Counted from the stretch's first letter, positions 52,964 through 62,368 are shown. The stretch: 64,000 nt of DNA from an uncultured Lachnospiraceae bacterium (GCA_947631685.1 CANRMI010000001.1:62001-126000); one strand, 5' to 3'. The notes: generated by a model from the letters alone, not told the origin. A program made the numbers and translations.

Positions 52964-54276
52964 GTAGAGGATTCTTTGGTTTGGCTTTTTTCCGTGTCAT
53001 AGTTGTCATCCGCTTCCCTGACGGGAGGCAGCGTGAGCAGTACCCGGGAAATACGGTTCTGCTCCAGTCCCTGCACCTGTAAGGTGGAGCCGTCCGGAAG
53101 GGTGACGCTTTCACCGTCTTCGGGCAGCCGGTTCAACTGGCCGATGATGATGCCGCCGATGGAGTCATAATCTTCGGAGTCCAGACTCGTGCCGATGGCG
53201 TCGTTGATGTCGGAAAGGTTCATGCTGCCCTCGATCAGATAGCGGCCGTCTCCCATATCCTGGATCAGTTCTTTTTCGTCTTCGTCATATTCGTCCCGGA
53301 TTTCCCCCACCAGTTCTTCCAGCAGATCTTCTAAGGTGATCATGCCCACGGTGGAGCCGTATTCATTGAGCACAAAGGCTACGTTCATGGCTTTTTCCCG
53401 CATTTCCAGAAGCAGATCGGCGGTCTTCTTATATTCGTAGGTGTAGTAAGCCTGCCGGATCAGGGGCTGCAGGGAAAAGGCTTCCGGTTCCTTTTGGGCC
53501 AGCAGAAAGTCCTTGATATTGATAAAGCCCAGCATATTGTCCTTTTCTTCCTGATAGACAGGCAGACGGGTGTACATGGTTTCCCGAAAGGTTTCCACGA
53601 TCTCGTCGTAGCTGTCGTCCTCGGAAACCGTTACCATATTCACGCGGGGAATCATAATATCCCTGGCACAGGTATCTGAAAATTCAAACACATTGTAGAT
53701 CAGTTCCCGCTCTTCCGTTTCAATTTCCCCATCCTCGTGGCTCACGTCCACATAAGTTTTCAGCTCGTTTTCCGTAATGGTGTCATTCCGCTTGGAAGGA
53801 TCGATATGTATCAGCCGCAGAATACCGTTGGAAATAGCGTCCACAATAAATATAACAGGTGTCATTATTTTTATCATGAAATAAATAACCCAGGCGTAGG
53901 AGAGGGAAATCTTTTCTGCGTTAAGGCTGGCCCAGGTCTTGGGAACGATCTCTCCCACGAGGAGAATGACGAAAGTCAGGATACCGGTCGCCAGTCCCAC
54001 ATAGACATTGCCCCATATATCAATAACGAGTGTTGTTGAAAGAGAAGAAGCGCTCAGATTCACAATATTGTTGCCGATTAAAATAGCATTTAACATTTTG
54101 CTGTAACGCTCCAGGATCTTCTCCACGATCACGGCCTTTTTACTGCCTTCCTCCGCAAGAGTCCGTATCTTAACGTGGTTGACCGTGGTAAGAGCCGTTT
54201 CGGCCGAGGAAAAAAAGCCGGACAAAAAAATAAGTACTAACAGCACCAGGATCCCTATGACACCGGTGGTATCCAA
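52954..54276 (-). CDS. CNNM/HlyC-CorC family membrane protein
   Basis: A 440-residue protein of the CNNM (DUF21) family, involved in divalent cation, probably magnesium, efflux or homeostasis. An N-terminal membrane domain (about 1-190, SGFFSSAETALTTVN, LIGNNIVN, LVGEIVPKTWA) is followed by a CBS pair (about 200-325, RDIMIPRVNMVTV, GFINIKDFLL) and the CorC/HlyC C-terminal domain (LIEGSMNLSDIND). TTG at 54276 is chosen because AAGGAG lies 8 bases before it; upstream in-frame codons have no such site. Older names as hemolysin are misleading. Confidence 0.9.
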   Translation of the reverse strand: MDTTGVIGILVLLVLIFLSGFFSSAETALTTVNHVKIRTLAEEGSKKAVIVEKILERYSKMLNAILIGNNIVNLSASSLSTTLVIDIWGNVYVGLATGILTFVILLVGEIVPKTWASLNAEKISLSYAWVIYFMIKIMTPVIFIVDAISNGILRLIHIDPSKRNDTITENELKTYVDVSHEDGEIETEERELIYNVFEFSDTCARDIMIPRVNMVTVSEDDSYDEIVETFRETMYTRLPVYQEEKDNMLGFINIKDFLLAQKEPEAFSLQPLIRQAYYTYEYKKTADLLLEMREKAMNVAFVLNEYGSTVGMITLEDLLEELVGEIRDEYDEDEKELIQDMGDGRYLIEGSMNLSDINDAIGTSLDSEDYDSIGGIIIGQLNRLPEDGESVTLPDGSTLQVQGLEQNRISRVLLTLPPVREADDNYDTEKSQTKESSTEA

Positions 54277-54434
54277 AAAAATCACTCCTTTTGACACAAT
54301 TTCAATATATATAGTAATAATAGGCAATATTACTATAAACATAGTTTGGTTGTCAAGTTTGGACGGGGAAAGACATATATATGAAACAGAAATCCGGAAA
54401 TGTCCGTGGAAAAGCTGCGGAAAGGAGAGATTAA

Positions 54435-54806
54435 GTGGAAAAAAGAAATCACCTGGAACTGAGCTTGTTTTTATTGAAATGCCTTTCGCTGGCGTACATA
54501 TTGACGGCGGTGCTGCTCGCCCTTTTAGCCCTGTTTGTGTACCGCTTTTCCCTGTCGGAAAAGCTGGTCAATCTGGTTATCATTGTCATATATGTGGGAA
54601 CCACCTTTTTTGGCGGCTGGCTGGCAGGCAAGAGACTGCAGAGAAGAAAATTTTTATGGGGACTGCTGGTGGGAAGCTTGTATTTTCTGGTGTTGGCGGT
54701 CATATCCCTGATCGCTGACCATTCTTTTCAGGATGTGGCGCCCAATTTTCTCTCGGTTTTAGCGCTCTGTGCCGCCGGCGGGATGCTGGGAGGAATGTTC
54801 AGCTGA
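54435..54806 (+). CDS. TIGR04086 family membrane protein
   Basis: A 123-residue protein with four membrane segments (about 13-35, 43-62, 72-92, 102-121). It resembles TIGR04086/YrzE-like proteins of unknown function widespread in spore formers. Start is GTG at 54435 with AAAGGAGAG in front. It lies just before the scfA regulatory region and the scfA-scfB locus, a neighbourhood common in Clostridia. No catalytic residues are seen. Confidence 0.85.
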   Translation: MEKRNHLELSLFLLKCLSLAYILTAVLLALLALFVYRFSLSEKLVNLVIIVIYVGTTFFGGWLAGKRLQRRKFLWGLLVGSLYFLVLAVISLIADHSFQDVAPNFLSVLALCAAGGMLGGMFS

Positions 54807-54827
54807 AAGCAGAAGAATTTTACTAAA

Positions 54828-54891
54828 TTTGCAAAAAGTCTTTACAAAATTTGTAAAAAGGCTTTTACAAATTAAAAATTTATGATATACT
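54828..54891 (+). promoter_or_regulatory. scfA promoter with operator-like octamer cluster
   Basis: Promoter TTTACA (54864-54869), 16 bases, TATACT (54886-54891). Four related octamers lie in 44 bases: TTTGCAAA (54828-54835), TTTACAAA (54841-54848), TTTGTAAA (54850-54857) and TTTACAAA (54864-54871). The last covers the -35 box and pairs with the third as an inverted repeat. Confidence 0.55.
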
Positions 54892-54929
54892 ACACAAGTA
54901 CGCAGAGTACGGAAAGGTATGGTAGCCAG

Positions 54930-55073
54930 ATGAAACATATTAAGACATTGAGCACAAGAGATTTGAAAGAGTCCATGAAGAAGGGCGGCTGCGGCGAGTG
55001 CCAGACCTCCTGCCAGTCAGCTTGCAAGACTTCCTGTACCGTAGGTAATCAGAGCTGCGAAAAGCTCAAATAA
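54930..55073 (+). CDS. scfA: SCIFF ranthipeptide precursor ScfA
   Basis: A 47-residue precursor of the six-cysteines-in-forty-five (SCIFF) family. A leader (MKHIKTLSTRDLKESMKK) precedes a core with six cysteines separated by 2, 3, 3, 3 and 6 residues. In this family the radical SAM partner links cysteine sulfurs to other residues as thioethers. The leader Leu-rich start is presumably read by the RRE of the maturase. The gene has its own promoter and is followed by a hairpin, then scfB. Function of the mature peptide is unknown; a role in signalling has been proposed. Confidence 0.95.
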   Translation: MKHIKTLSTRDLKESMKKGGCGECQTSCQSACKTSCTVGNQSCEKLK

Positions 55074-55101
55074 ATACCGGTATACAAGAGGCAGTAGAAG
55101 A

Positions 55102-55125
55102 AAGCAGCGATGCATGTCGCTGCTT
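55102..55125 (+). terminator. Hairpin between scfA and scfB
   Basis: AAGCAGCGA pairs with TCGCTGCTT around a 6-base loop, with only a short T run after it. It could act as a partial terminator that lets much more scfA than scfB be transcribed. Confidence 0.6.
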
Positions 55126-55160
55126 CATTTATGTAAGGAAAGAAGAAAGAGGATTGTAGA

Positions 55161-56570
55161 GTGATACACCAGTATAAAAATAACGGATACAATATCGTTA
55201 TGGATGTCAACAGCGGTTCGGTGCATGTTGTGGACGACATGGTATACGATATGATCTCCCTGATAGAGCCCTTTGTGGAGGAGGGCATCAAAGATAAGGA
55301 GCTGATAAAGGCCGCGGTCTTAAACTGTGTCAACTTTTCCTATCCCGAGGAAGAAGTGAGAGAGGCCGTGGACGAGGTAATGGAATTGGAAAGCCGGGGC
55401 CAGCTCTTTGCCAAAGATGTTTATGAGAACTATATCTTTGATTTCAAAAACCGGCAGACCGTGGTAAAGGCCCTTTGCCTGCACATTGCCCACGATTGTA
55501 ATCTGTCCTGTAAGTACTGCTTCGCGCAGGAGGGGGAATATCACGGGGAAAGGGAGTTGATGAGCTTCGAGGTGGGGAAAAAGGCCCTGGATTTTCTGGT
55601 GGCCAATTCCGGCAGCCGCATGAATCTGGAAGTGGATTTCTTTGGCGGGGAGCCTACCATGAACTGGCAGGTGGTCAAAGATCTGGTGCGCTACGGCAGG
55701 AGCTTAGAGGAGCCCCACAACAAGAAATTCCGCTTTACCCTGACTACCAACGGGGTGCTTTTAAATGATGAAATGTTGGAATTTATCAATAAGGAAATGT
55801 CCAATGTGGTTTTGAGCATTGACGGACGCAGGGAAGTCAATGATAAGATGAGGCCTTTCAGGGGCGGGCAGGGAAGCTATGATACCATCGTCCCTAAATT
55901 TTTAAAGGTGGCGGAGAGCAGAAACCAGACCAATTATTATGTCCGGGGAACCTACACCCACAACAATACGGATTTTTCCAAAGATGTGCTGCATCTGGCG
56001 GATCTGGGCTTTGAGCAGATCTCCGTGGAACCGGTGGTGGCAGGACCGGAGAACTGGTACGCCATTCAGGAAGCGGATATTCCCGTACTGAAAGAAGAGT
56101 ACGATAAGCTGGCTGTAGAGCTGTTAAAGCGCCGAAAGGAAGGAAGGGGTTTTCAGTTCTTCCATTTTATGATAGACTTGGAGGGCGGGCCCTGTGTGGC
56201 AAAACGGCTTTCAGGCTGCGGCTCCGGAACGGAATATCTGGCGGTGACGCCGCGGGGAGATCTCTATCCCTGTCATCAGTTTGTGGGGCAGGAGGAATTT
56301 CTTCTGGGAAATGTGGAGACCGGCGTTACCAATACGGCTCTGCGGGATGAATTTAAATGCTGCAATGTCTACGCCAAGGAGAAGTGCAGGAAATGTTTTG
56401 CCAAATTTTACTGCAGCGGCGGCTGCGCGGCCAATTCCTACCACTTCCACGGCAGCATCAACGATGCTTATGAAGCGGGATGTGAATTACAGCGCAAACG
56501 GATCGAATGCGCGATCATGATAAAGGCCGCACTGGCCGAAATGGAGGATATGGAGCATGAAGAAGAATAA
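55161..56570 (+). CDS. scfB: SCIFF peptide radical SAM maturase ScfB
   Basis: A 469-residue radical SAM enzyme of the SPASM group. An N-terminal RRE-like segment (about 1-95) reads the precursor leader. The radical SAM cluster is C113, C117, C120 in CNLSCKYC. The C-terminal SPASM region has many cysteines (GCGSGTEYLAV, DLYPCHQF, CCNVYAKEKCRKC, YCSGGC) for two auxiliary clusters. It is expected to install thioether cross-links in ScfA. Start is GTG at 55161 with AGAGGA upstream. The last 14 bases overlap secDF. Confidence 0.95.
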   Translation: MIHQYKNNGYNIVMDVNSGSVHVVDDMVYDMISLIEPFVEEGIKDKELIKAAVLNCVNFSYPEEEVREAVDEVMELESRGQLFAKDVYENYIFDFKNRQTVVKALCLHIAHDCNLSCKYCFAQEGEYHGERELMSFEVGKKALDFLVANSGSRMNLEVDFFGGEPTMNWQVVKDLVRYGRSLEEPHNKKFRFTLTTNGVLLNDEMLEFINKEMSNVVLSIDGRREVNDKMRPFRGGQGSYDTIVPKFLKVAESRNQTNYYVRGTYTHNNTDFSKDVLHLADLGFEQISVEPVVAGPENWYAIQEADIPVLKEEYDKLAVELLKRRKEGRGFQFFHFMIDLEGGPCVAKRLSGCGSGTEYLAVTPRGDLYPCHQFVGQEEFLLGNVETGVTNTALRDEFKCCNVYAKEKCRKCFAKFYCSGGCAANSYHFHGSINDAYEAGCELQRKRIECAIMIKAALAEMEDMEHEEE

Positions 56571-58842
56571 GGCGATTGTGATCCTGCTGGTATTTTTTCT
56601 TGTCCTGGCAGGGGTTGTCTATGTGGATCTGAAGGGTGTGGACGGTATGGGAACCGCCTCCGCTGAGGAAATCACTTTAGGACTGGATCTGGCCGGCGGC
56701 GTCAGCATCACTTATCAGGTGGTGGGAGACGAGGAACCAAGCAAGACGGATATGAGCGATACCGTGGAAAAGCTGAAGAACCGTGTATACAACTACAGTA
56801 CGGAAGCTTTGGTCTATCCCGTGGGCAGCAACCGGATCAGTATTGAGATCCCCGGCGTCAACGACGCCAACGCGATCCTGGAGGAGCTGGGACGGCCCGG
56901 CGCCCTGTATTTTATTTACCAGAAAGGGCCGGACGGGACGGACAACTATACCCAGTCCTATGAAACGGATGAGAACGGCAATTATTATGTCAGCTATACT
57001 CTGAACAAGACTATCGAGGAACTGGAGGCGGACGGCTCCATTCCTTTGTACGGTACGGATGTGGCGGACGCGGAGGCCGGCAGTTATCAGGACCAGCTGA
57101 CCGGCAATTCCCAGTTCTGCGTAAGCCTGACCATGACGGAGGAAGGCAAGCAGAAATTTGCGGATGCCACCACCAGGGCGGCACAGTCCGGAGAAACGCT
57201 GGCAATCTATTATGACGGGGTGTTTTTAAGCGTCCCCACTGTTTCCCAGCCTCTGACGACCGGACAGGCCCAGATTGAAGGAAACTTTACTTATGACAGC
57301 GCGGCCAAACTGGCCTCCCAGATTCGTATCGGCGGACTGAAGCTGGAGCTGGAAGAACTCCATTCCAAGGTGGTGGGAGCGCAAATGGGCTCTGAGGCCA
57401 TTTCCACCAGCTTGAAGGCAGGAGCCATCGGCCTGGCGGTCATTGTGGTATTTATGATCGCGGTGTACTTTATTTCCGGTCTGGCAGCGGCGCTGGCTCT
57501 GCTGCTGTATACGGCGCTGGTAGTGCTTTTGATAAACGGCTTTGGGCTGACGCTGACGCTGCCCGGCATCGCTGGTATCATTCTTTCTATCGGTATGGCA
57601 GTGGATGCCAACGTGATCATCTTTGCCCGTATCCGGGAGGAGCTGGCGGATGGCAAGACGGTCAAATCGGCCGTTAAGATTGGGTTTGACAAAGCTCTTT
57701 CCGCCATTATCGACGGAAACGTGACGACCCTGATCGCGGCAGCGGTGCTCTGGGTTTTGGGCTCCGGCTCTGTGGAAGGTTTTGCCAAGACGCTGGTACT
57801 GGGTATCGCGCTTTCCATGTTTACGGCGCTCTTTGTGACCAGGTGGCTGATCCAGGCACTCTATGCTCTGGGCTTTTCCGGCGAAAAGTGGTTTGGGGTG
57901 GCCAAGGCTCATAAAGATATTGACTTTGTAGGGAAAAAGGCGGTCTACATCATCATTTCCCTGGTACTCATTGTGGGCGGTTTTGTGACCATGGGTATTT
58001 ATCATGCCAAAGAAGGGGCGGCCTTAAATTACAGCCTGGATTTCGTGGGCGGTACTTCCACCACGGTAACTTTCTCCGAAGAGATGACGCTGGAGGAGAT
58101 AGAGGCAAACGTGATCCCCAAACTGGAGGAAATTACCGGCAGTGCCGTACAGCCCCAGCCTGTGAAGGGAAGCAGCGAGGTTGTCTTTAAGAGCAATACT
58201 TTAAGTACGGAGCAGCGAAGCGCCATAGAGCAGATGCTGTTGAAGGAGTTCGGAGTCAGGGCGGATTCCATTCAGACGGAGACCATCAGCTCCACCATTT
58301 CCGATGAAATGAAGCGGGATACCATACTTGCCGTATGTGTAGCCATTCTCTTTATGCTGATCTATATCAGAGTCCGCTTCAAGGATATACGTTTCGGCGC
58401 CAGCAGTGTAATTGCCTTGGCTCATGATGTGCTGGTGGTGCTGGCTTTCTACGCTGTGGCCAGAGTTTCCGTGGGCAGTACTTTCATTGCCTGCATGCTG
58501 ACCATAGTGGGATATTCCATCAATGCTACCATTGTCATATTTGACAGGGTACGTGAAAACCAGAGAACCATGGGCAGGAGTCTGGATGTACTGAAGGATG
58601 TGATCAACCGGAGCGTGACACAGACTCTTTCCAGAAGTATCTTTACTTCCCTTACCACCTTTGTGATGGTAGCGGCGCTGTATTTCCTGGGCGTTACGGC
58701 TATGAAGGAATTTGCCCTGCCGCTCATGGTGGGTATTGTATGCGGTACGTATTCCTCCATTTTCCTGGCAGGCAGCATCTACTATATACTGCGGAAACAT
58801 TTTCCTGAAAAGCAGCAGGATAAATCCGGAAAGAAAGCGTAA
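56557..58842 (+). CDS. secDF: Fused protein translocase subunit SecDF
   Basis: A 761-residue fusion of SecD and SecF, which pulls secreted proteins across the membrane using proton flow. TM1 (about 5-24) is followed by the exposed SecD domain (LDLAGGVSITYQVVG, RPGALYFIY), then the transmembrane cores with GMAVDANVIIFARIREE in SecD and GYSINATIVIFDRVREN in SecF. SecF begins near residue 445. The ATG at 56557 lies 14 bases inside scfB, so translation is coupled to the maturase. recJ follows after 5 bases. Confidence 0.96.
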   Translation: MKKNKAIVILLVFFLVLAGVVYVDLKGVDGMGTASAEEITLGLDLAGGVSITYQVVGDEEPSKTDMSDTVEKLKNRVYNYSTEALVYPVGSNRISIEIPGVNDANAILEELGRPGALYFIYQKGPDGTDNYTQSYETDENGNYYVSYTLNKTIEELEADGSIPLYGTDVADAEAGSYQDQLTGNSQFCVSLTMTEEGKQKFADATTRAAQSGETLAIYYDGVFLSVPTVSQPLTTGQAQIEGNFTYDSAAKLASQIRIGGLKLELEELHSKVVGAQMGSEAISTSLKAGAIGLAVIVVFMIAVYFISGLAAALALLLYTALVVLLINGFGLTLTLPGIAGIILSIGMAVDANVIIFARIREELADGKTVKSAVKIGFDKALSAIIDGNVTTLIAAAVLWVLGSGSVEGFAKTLVLGIALSMFTALFVTRWLIQALYALGFSGEKWFGVAKAHKDIDFVGKKAVYIIISLVLIVGGFVTMGIYHAKEGAALNYSLDFVGGTSTTVTFSEEMTLEEIEANVIPKLEEITGSAVQPQPVKGSSEVVFKSNTLSTEQRSAIEQMLLKEFGVRADSIQTETISSTISDEMKRDTILAVCVAILFMLIYIRVRFKDIRFGASSVIALAHDVLVVLAFYAVARVSVGSTFIACMLTIVGYSINATIVIFDRVRENQRTMGRSLDVLKDVINRSVTQTLSRSIFTSLTTFVMVAALYFLGVTAMKEFALPLMVGIVCGTYSSIFLAGSIYYILRKHFPEKQQDKSGKKA

Positions 58843-58847
58843 GAAGA

Positions 58848-60614
58848 ATGGAAAAATGGTTCGTGGCGGCCAAGAAAGCGGATTTTGAAGAGTGGGGAAG
58901 GCGCTTTGGCATCAGCCCCATTGCCGCGAGACTGATCCGCAACAGAGAGATCAAAACGCCGGAAGAGGCGGAAAAATATCTGACCGGTTCCTTTCTGGAT
59001 CTGTATCCGCCGGAAATGATGCTGGATATGGAGGACGCGGCCGCCGTTCTGGAAGAACAGATACGACTGGGCAGCAGAATTAGAGTGATCGGAGACTATG
59101 ATGTGGACGGCATAACTGCCGCCCACATTTTGACGAAAGGCTTAAAGGAGCTGGGAGCCTTGGCGGACACAGTGATTCCGCACCGCATTCGGGACGGCTA
59201 TGGATTGAATGAGCAGCTGATAGAGGACGCGGCCGCTCAGGGGATAAAAACCATCCTGACCTGTGACAACGGGATCGCCGCGGCAGAGCAGACCGCCATG
59301 GCGCAGCGCCTGGGCATGACGGTGGTGGTGACGGATCACCATGAAGTGCCGTTTCGGGAAGATGGGGGAATCAGGGAAGAGATCCTGCCTCCCGCCGCGG
59401 CAGTTGTGGATCCGAAGCGGAAGGACTGTCCGTATCCTTATAAGAATATCTGCGGCGCTGTGGTGGCCTATAAACTGGTGGAGCTTTTGCTGCGCCGCTT
59501 TGGGGTGGAACCCACACACAAACAGAAGCTGCTGGATGAGTTCCTGCAGCTGGCCGCTCTGGCCACGGTCTGTGACGTCTGCGAGCTGCAGGACGAAAAC
59601 CGGATTCTGGTAAAGGAGGGATTGAAACGGCTCCGCAGCGCTCCCTGTCTGGGGATACAAGCGTTAATGAGGGTATGCGGAATAGAGAAAGAGAAGCTGA
59701 ATACCTATCATCTGGGGTTTGTACTGGGCCCCTGCCTGAATGCTACGGGAAGACTGGACACGGCACAAAGGGCTCTGGAGCTTTTGGAGACGGAAGATGA
59801 GGGAAGCGCCGTGAGGGCGGCTCAGGTCCTGAAGGAAATGAACGAAAGCCGCAAGGCTATGACGCAGGCAGGTGTGGAAGAAGCGGTAGCCTGTGTGGAG
59901 ACCGCCGGACTTGCGAAGGACAAGGTGCTGGTGATCTTTCTGCCCGAATGCCATGAGAGCCTGGCAGGCATCATAGCGGGCAGGATCAGGGAAAAGTACG
60001 GGAAGCCCGCCTTTGTGCTGACCAGGGGAGAAGAGGGCGTCAAGGGAAGCGGACGCTCCATAGAAGCCTACCATATGTACGAAGCCATGAATGCCTGCAG
60101 GGAGCTTTTTACCAAATTCGGGGGACATAAAATGGCGGCGGGGCTCTCCATGAAGGAAGAGGATATTCCCCGGCTGCGGGAAACCTTAAACCGGCAGTGC
60201 GCTTTGACGGAAGAGGACTTTATTCCCAGGATACATATTGATATGGCGCTGCCGCTGGCTTATGCCAATAGGCAGCTGGCGGAAGAGATCGCGCTGTTAG
60301 AGCCTTTCGGGACGGGCAATCCCCATCCGCTCTTTGCCTGTAAGGACCTGCGCTTCTTAAAGGGTTTCAAAATGGGCAGCCAGGGCAGCTTTGCCAGGTA
60401 CCGTGTGGAGCAGGGCGGGCAGGAATATACGCTGGTATACTTCGGCAGTCTGGATAAGTTTCATACGTTTCTGGAAGAAAAATTCGGGCAGGGCGCAGTG
60501 GAAAAGCTCTATGCCGGACGCGGGGAGCTCCTGATCTCAGTGACTTATGAACTGGGACTGCACACCTATATGGGCAAAACCGACGTGCAGCTGATGATGT
60601 GGAATTTCTGCTGA
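58848..60614 (+). CDS. recJ: Single-stranded-DNA-specific exonuclease RecJ
   Basis: A 588-residue 5'-3' exonuclease for recombination and repair. DHH-family motifs appear in order: DYDVDGI (about residue 84), DNG, TDHHEVP (about 162) and the DHHA1 domain with GRSIEAYHMYEA, GGHKMAAG. An OB domain ends the protein. It is slightly longer than the shortest RecJ proteins and complete. It lies 5 bases after secDF with only a weak ribosome binding site, consistent with coupling. Transcription ends at the terminator at 60743. Confidence 0.95.
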   Translation: MEKWFVAAKKADFEEWGRRFGISPIAARLIRNREIKTPEEAEKYLTGSFLDLYPPEMMLDMEDAAAVLEEQIRLGSRIRVIGDYDVDGITAAHILTKGLKELGALADTVIPHRIRDGYGLNEQLIEDAAAQGIKTILTCDNGIAAAEQTAMAQRLGMTVVVTDHHEVPFREDGGIREEILPPAAAVVDPKRKDCPYPYKNICGAVVAYKLVELLLRRFGVEPTHKQKLLDEFLQLAALATVCDVCELQDENRILVKEGLKRLRSAPCLGIQALMRVCGIEKEKLNTYHLGFVLGPCLNATGRLDTAQRALELLETEDEGSAVRAAQVLKEMNESRKAMTQAGVEEAVACVETAGLAKDKVLVIFLPECHESLAGIIAGRIREKYGKPAFVLTRGEEGVKGSGRSIEAYHMYEAMNACRELFTKFGGHKMAAGLSMKEEDIPRLRETLNRQCALTEEDFIPRIHIDMALPLAYANRQLAEEIALLEPFGTGNPHPLFACKDLRFLKGFKMGSQGSFARYRVEQGGQEYTLVYFGSLDKFHTFLEEKFGQGAVEKLYAGRGELLISVTYELGLHTYMGKTDVQLMMWNFC

Positions 60615-60742
60615 AGGTGCGGGAATTTTTACGGGGATTTTATTTTTTTATCATAGTTTGGACACAGAATGAACACAATTTGCCGTTAGAATAAATGTCA
60701 GATAGTTGAGAAATTCACTATCTCCCCCCTCATAAAAGAAAA

Positions 60743-60776
60743 CAGAAAAGCCCGGATTCCCCTCCGGGTTTTTCTG
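60743..60776 (+). terminator. Terminator between recJ and murE
   Basis: Fourteen paired bases (60743-60756 with 60763-60776) including GCCCGGA/TCCGGGT, with a T run in the 3' arm. The gap 60615-60857 also holds an imperfect hairpin (60700-60723) and GGTGGTA-AA-TACCGCC (60802-60817). Confidence 0.85.
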
Positions 60777-60857
60777 CGTACTTCTATTTTTACGCTTTTA
60801 GGGTGGTAAATACCGCCAAATTGGAGTAAAATAGAAATAACCGCAAGGAGGGGACCT

Positions 60858-62330
60858 ATGAAACTGGAAGAGTTACTGCAAGGTTTGGACTACACCTGTG
60901 AAAGAGGAAGTATAGAAAAAGAAATACCGGAAGTAGTGTATGATTCCCGAAAAATATCAAAGGGCTGTCTTTTTGTCTGCATTCAAGGCATGAATTACGA
61001 CAGCCATGAGCACGCGGGGGAGATTGCCGCGGCCGGCGCGGGCGTCCTGGTGACGGAAAGGGACGTGGAACTGCCTAAGGAGGCGGAGGTAACGGTGATA
61101 CGGGTTAATAACACCCGTTACGCAATGGCGTTCATTTCCGCCGCCTGGTTCGGACATCCGGCAAGGAAGCTGAAAGTGATCGGCATTACCGGCACAAAGG
61201 GAAAGACCACCACGACCTATCTGATAAAGGCTATTTTAGACAGCGCGGGACATAAGACGGGGCTGGTGGGAACCGTGGAGGTCATCATCGGCGATACCCA
61301 TATCCATGCGGGGAACACTACCCCGGAATCCTATCTGCTCCAATCCTATTTCAGGCAGATGGTGGACGCGGGCTGCGATATAGTGGTCATGGAGGTCTCA
61401 TCCCAGGGGTTAAAGCTGCATCGAAGCCAGGGATTTGTCTTTGATTACGGAGTGTTTACCAATTTGGAACCGGACCATATCGGCACGGGAGAGCATAAGG
61501 ATTTTGAAGAATATCTGGCTTGTAAGGGGCTTTTGTTCAGACAGTGCCGGATCGGGATCGTCAATGGGGACGACGCGCACTGGCAGGCGGTGACACAGGG
61601 ACATACCTGCAGCCTGGAAACTTTCGGGCTGGGAGAGCACTGTGACTTGCGGGCCGAAAACCTGCATCTGGTGAGAAAACCGGGAGAACTGGGAGTGGCG
61701 TTCCATACGGCGGGAGCTCTGTCCATGGATGCGGAAGTGGCCGCTCCGGGCCGGTTCAGTGTCTATAACGCGCTGGCGGCCATAGCGGTCTGCAGGCATT
61801 TTCAGGTGGCCGAAGAGAATATGAAAAAGGCTTTGGCGGAGGCTAAGGTGAAGGGCAGGATCGAGATGGTAAAGGTGCCCGGAGAGTTTACCCTCCTCAT
61901 CGACTATGCCCACAACGCCATGAGCTTGGAGAGTCTGCTGAAGTCTCTGCGGGAATACGAGCCGCGCAGGCTGATCTGCCTGTTTGGCTGCGGAGGCAAC
62001 CGCTCCAGACTGCGGCGCTATGAAATGGGAGAAGTCAGCGGCAGGCTGGCGGATCTTACCATTATCACCTCGGACAATCCGCGGTTTGAAGAGCCGGCGG
62101 ACATTATGGCGGACATCCGGACGGGCATGGAAAGAACAGACGGAAAATTTGTGGAGATCCAGGACAGAAAAGAGGCCATTGCCTACGCCATAGACCATGG
62201 GGAAGCGGGGGACATCATTGTACTGGCCGGCAAGGGCCACGAGGACTACCAGGAGATCAGGGGCGTAAAATATCCCATGGACGAAAGAGTGCTGATCGGA
62301 GAGATCCTTCGGGAAAGAGAAAAGTCCTAA
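60858..62330 (+). CDS. murE: UDP-MurNAc-L-Ala-D-Glu--meso-diaminopimelate ligase
   Basis: A 490-residue Mur ligase adding the third stem-peptide residue of peptidoglycan. ATP-binding GTKGKTT has K116. The DNPR motif (406-409) predicts meso-diaminopimelate rather than lysine, which fits Clostridia. The carbamylated Lys region (VKGRIEMV) and C-terminal domain (LAGKGHEDYQ) are present. AAGGAGGGG precedes the ATG. It starts a new unit after a terminator, with priA 38 bases downstream. No other mur or mra gene lies near. Confidence 0.96.
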   Translation: MKLEELLQGLDYTCERGSIEKEIPEVVYDSRKISKGCLFVCIQGMNYDSHEHAGEIAAAGAGVLVTERDVELPKEAEVTVIRVNNTRYAMAFISAAWFGHPARKLKVIGITGTKGKTTTTYLIKAILDSAGHKTGLVGTVEVIIGDTHIHAGNTTPESYLLQSYFRQMVDAGCDIVVMEVSSQGLKLHRSQGFVFDYGVFTNLEPDHIGTGEHKDFEEYLACKGLLFRQCRIGIVNGDDAHWQAVTQGHTCSLETFGLGEHCDLRAENLHLVRKPGELGVAFHTAGALSMDAEVAAPGRFSVYNALAAIAVCRHFQVAEENMKKALAEAKVKGRIEMVKVPGEFTLLIDYAHNAMSLESLLKSLREYEPRRLICLFGCGGNRSRLRRYEMGEVSGRLADLTIITSDNPRFEEPADIMADIRTGMERTDGKFVEIQDRKEAIAYAIDHGEAGDIIVLAGKGHEDYQEIRGVKYPMDERVLIGEILREREKS

Positions 62331-62368
62331 GCGCGGCGGCGAACTACAGAGGAGAAGGAGGGGCGGTT

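Noticed and set aside
57226..58005. 259-codon minus-strand frame inside secDF
   Set aside because: His/Gln/Arg-rich low-sense translation opposite the highly conserved SecDF core. No start signal.
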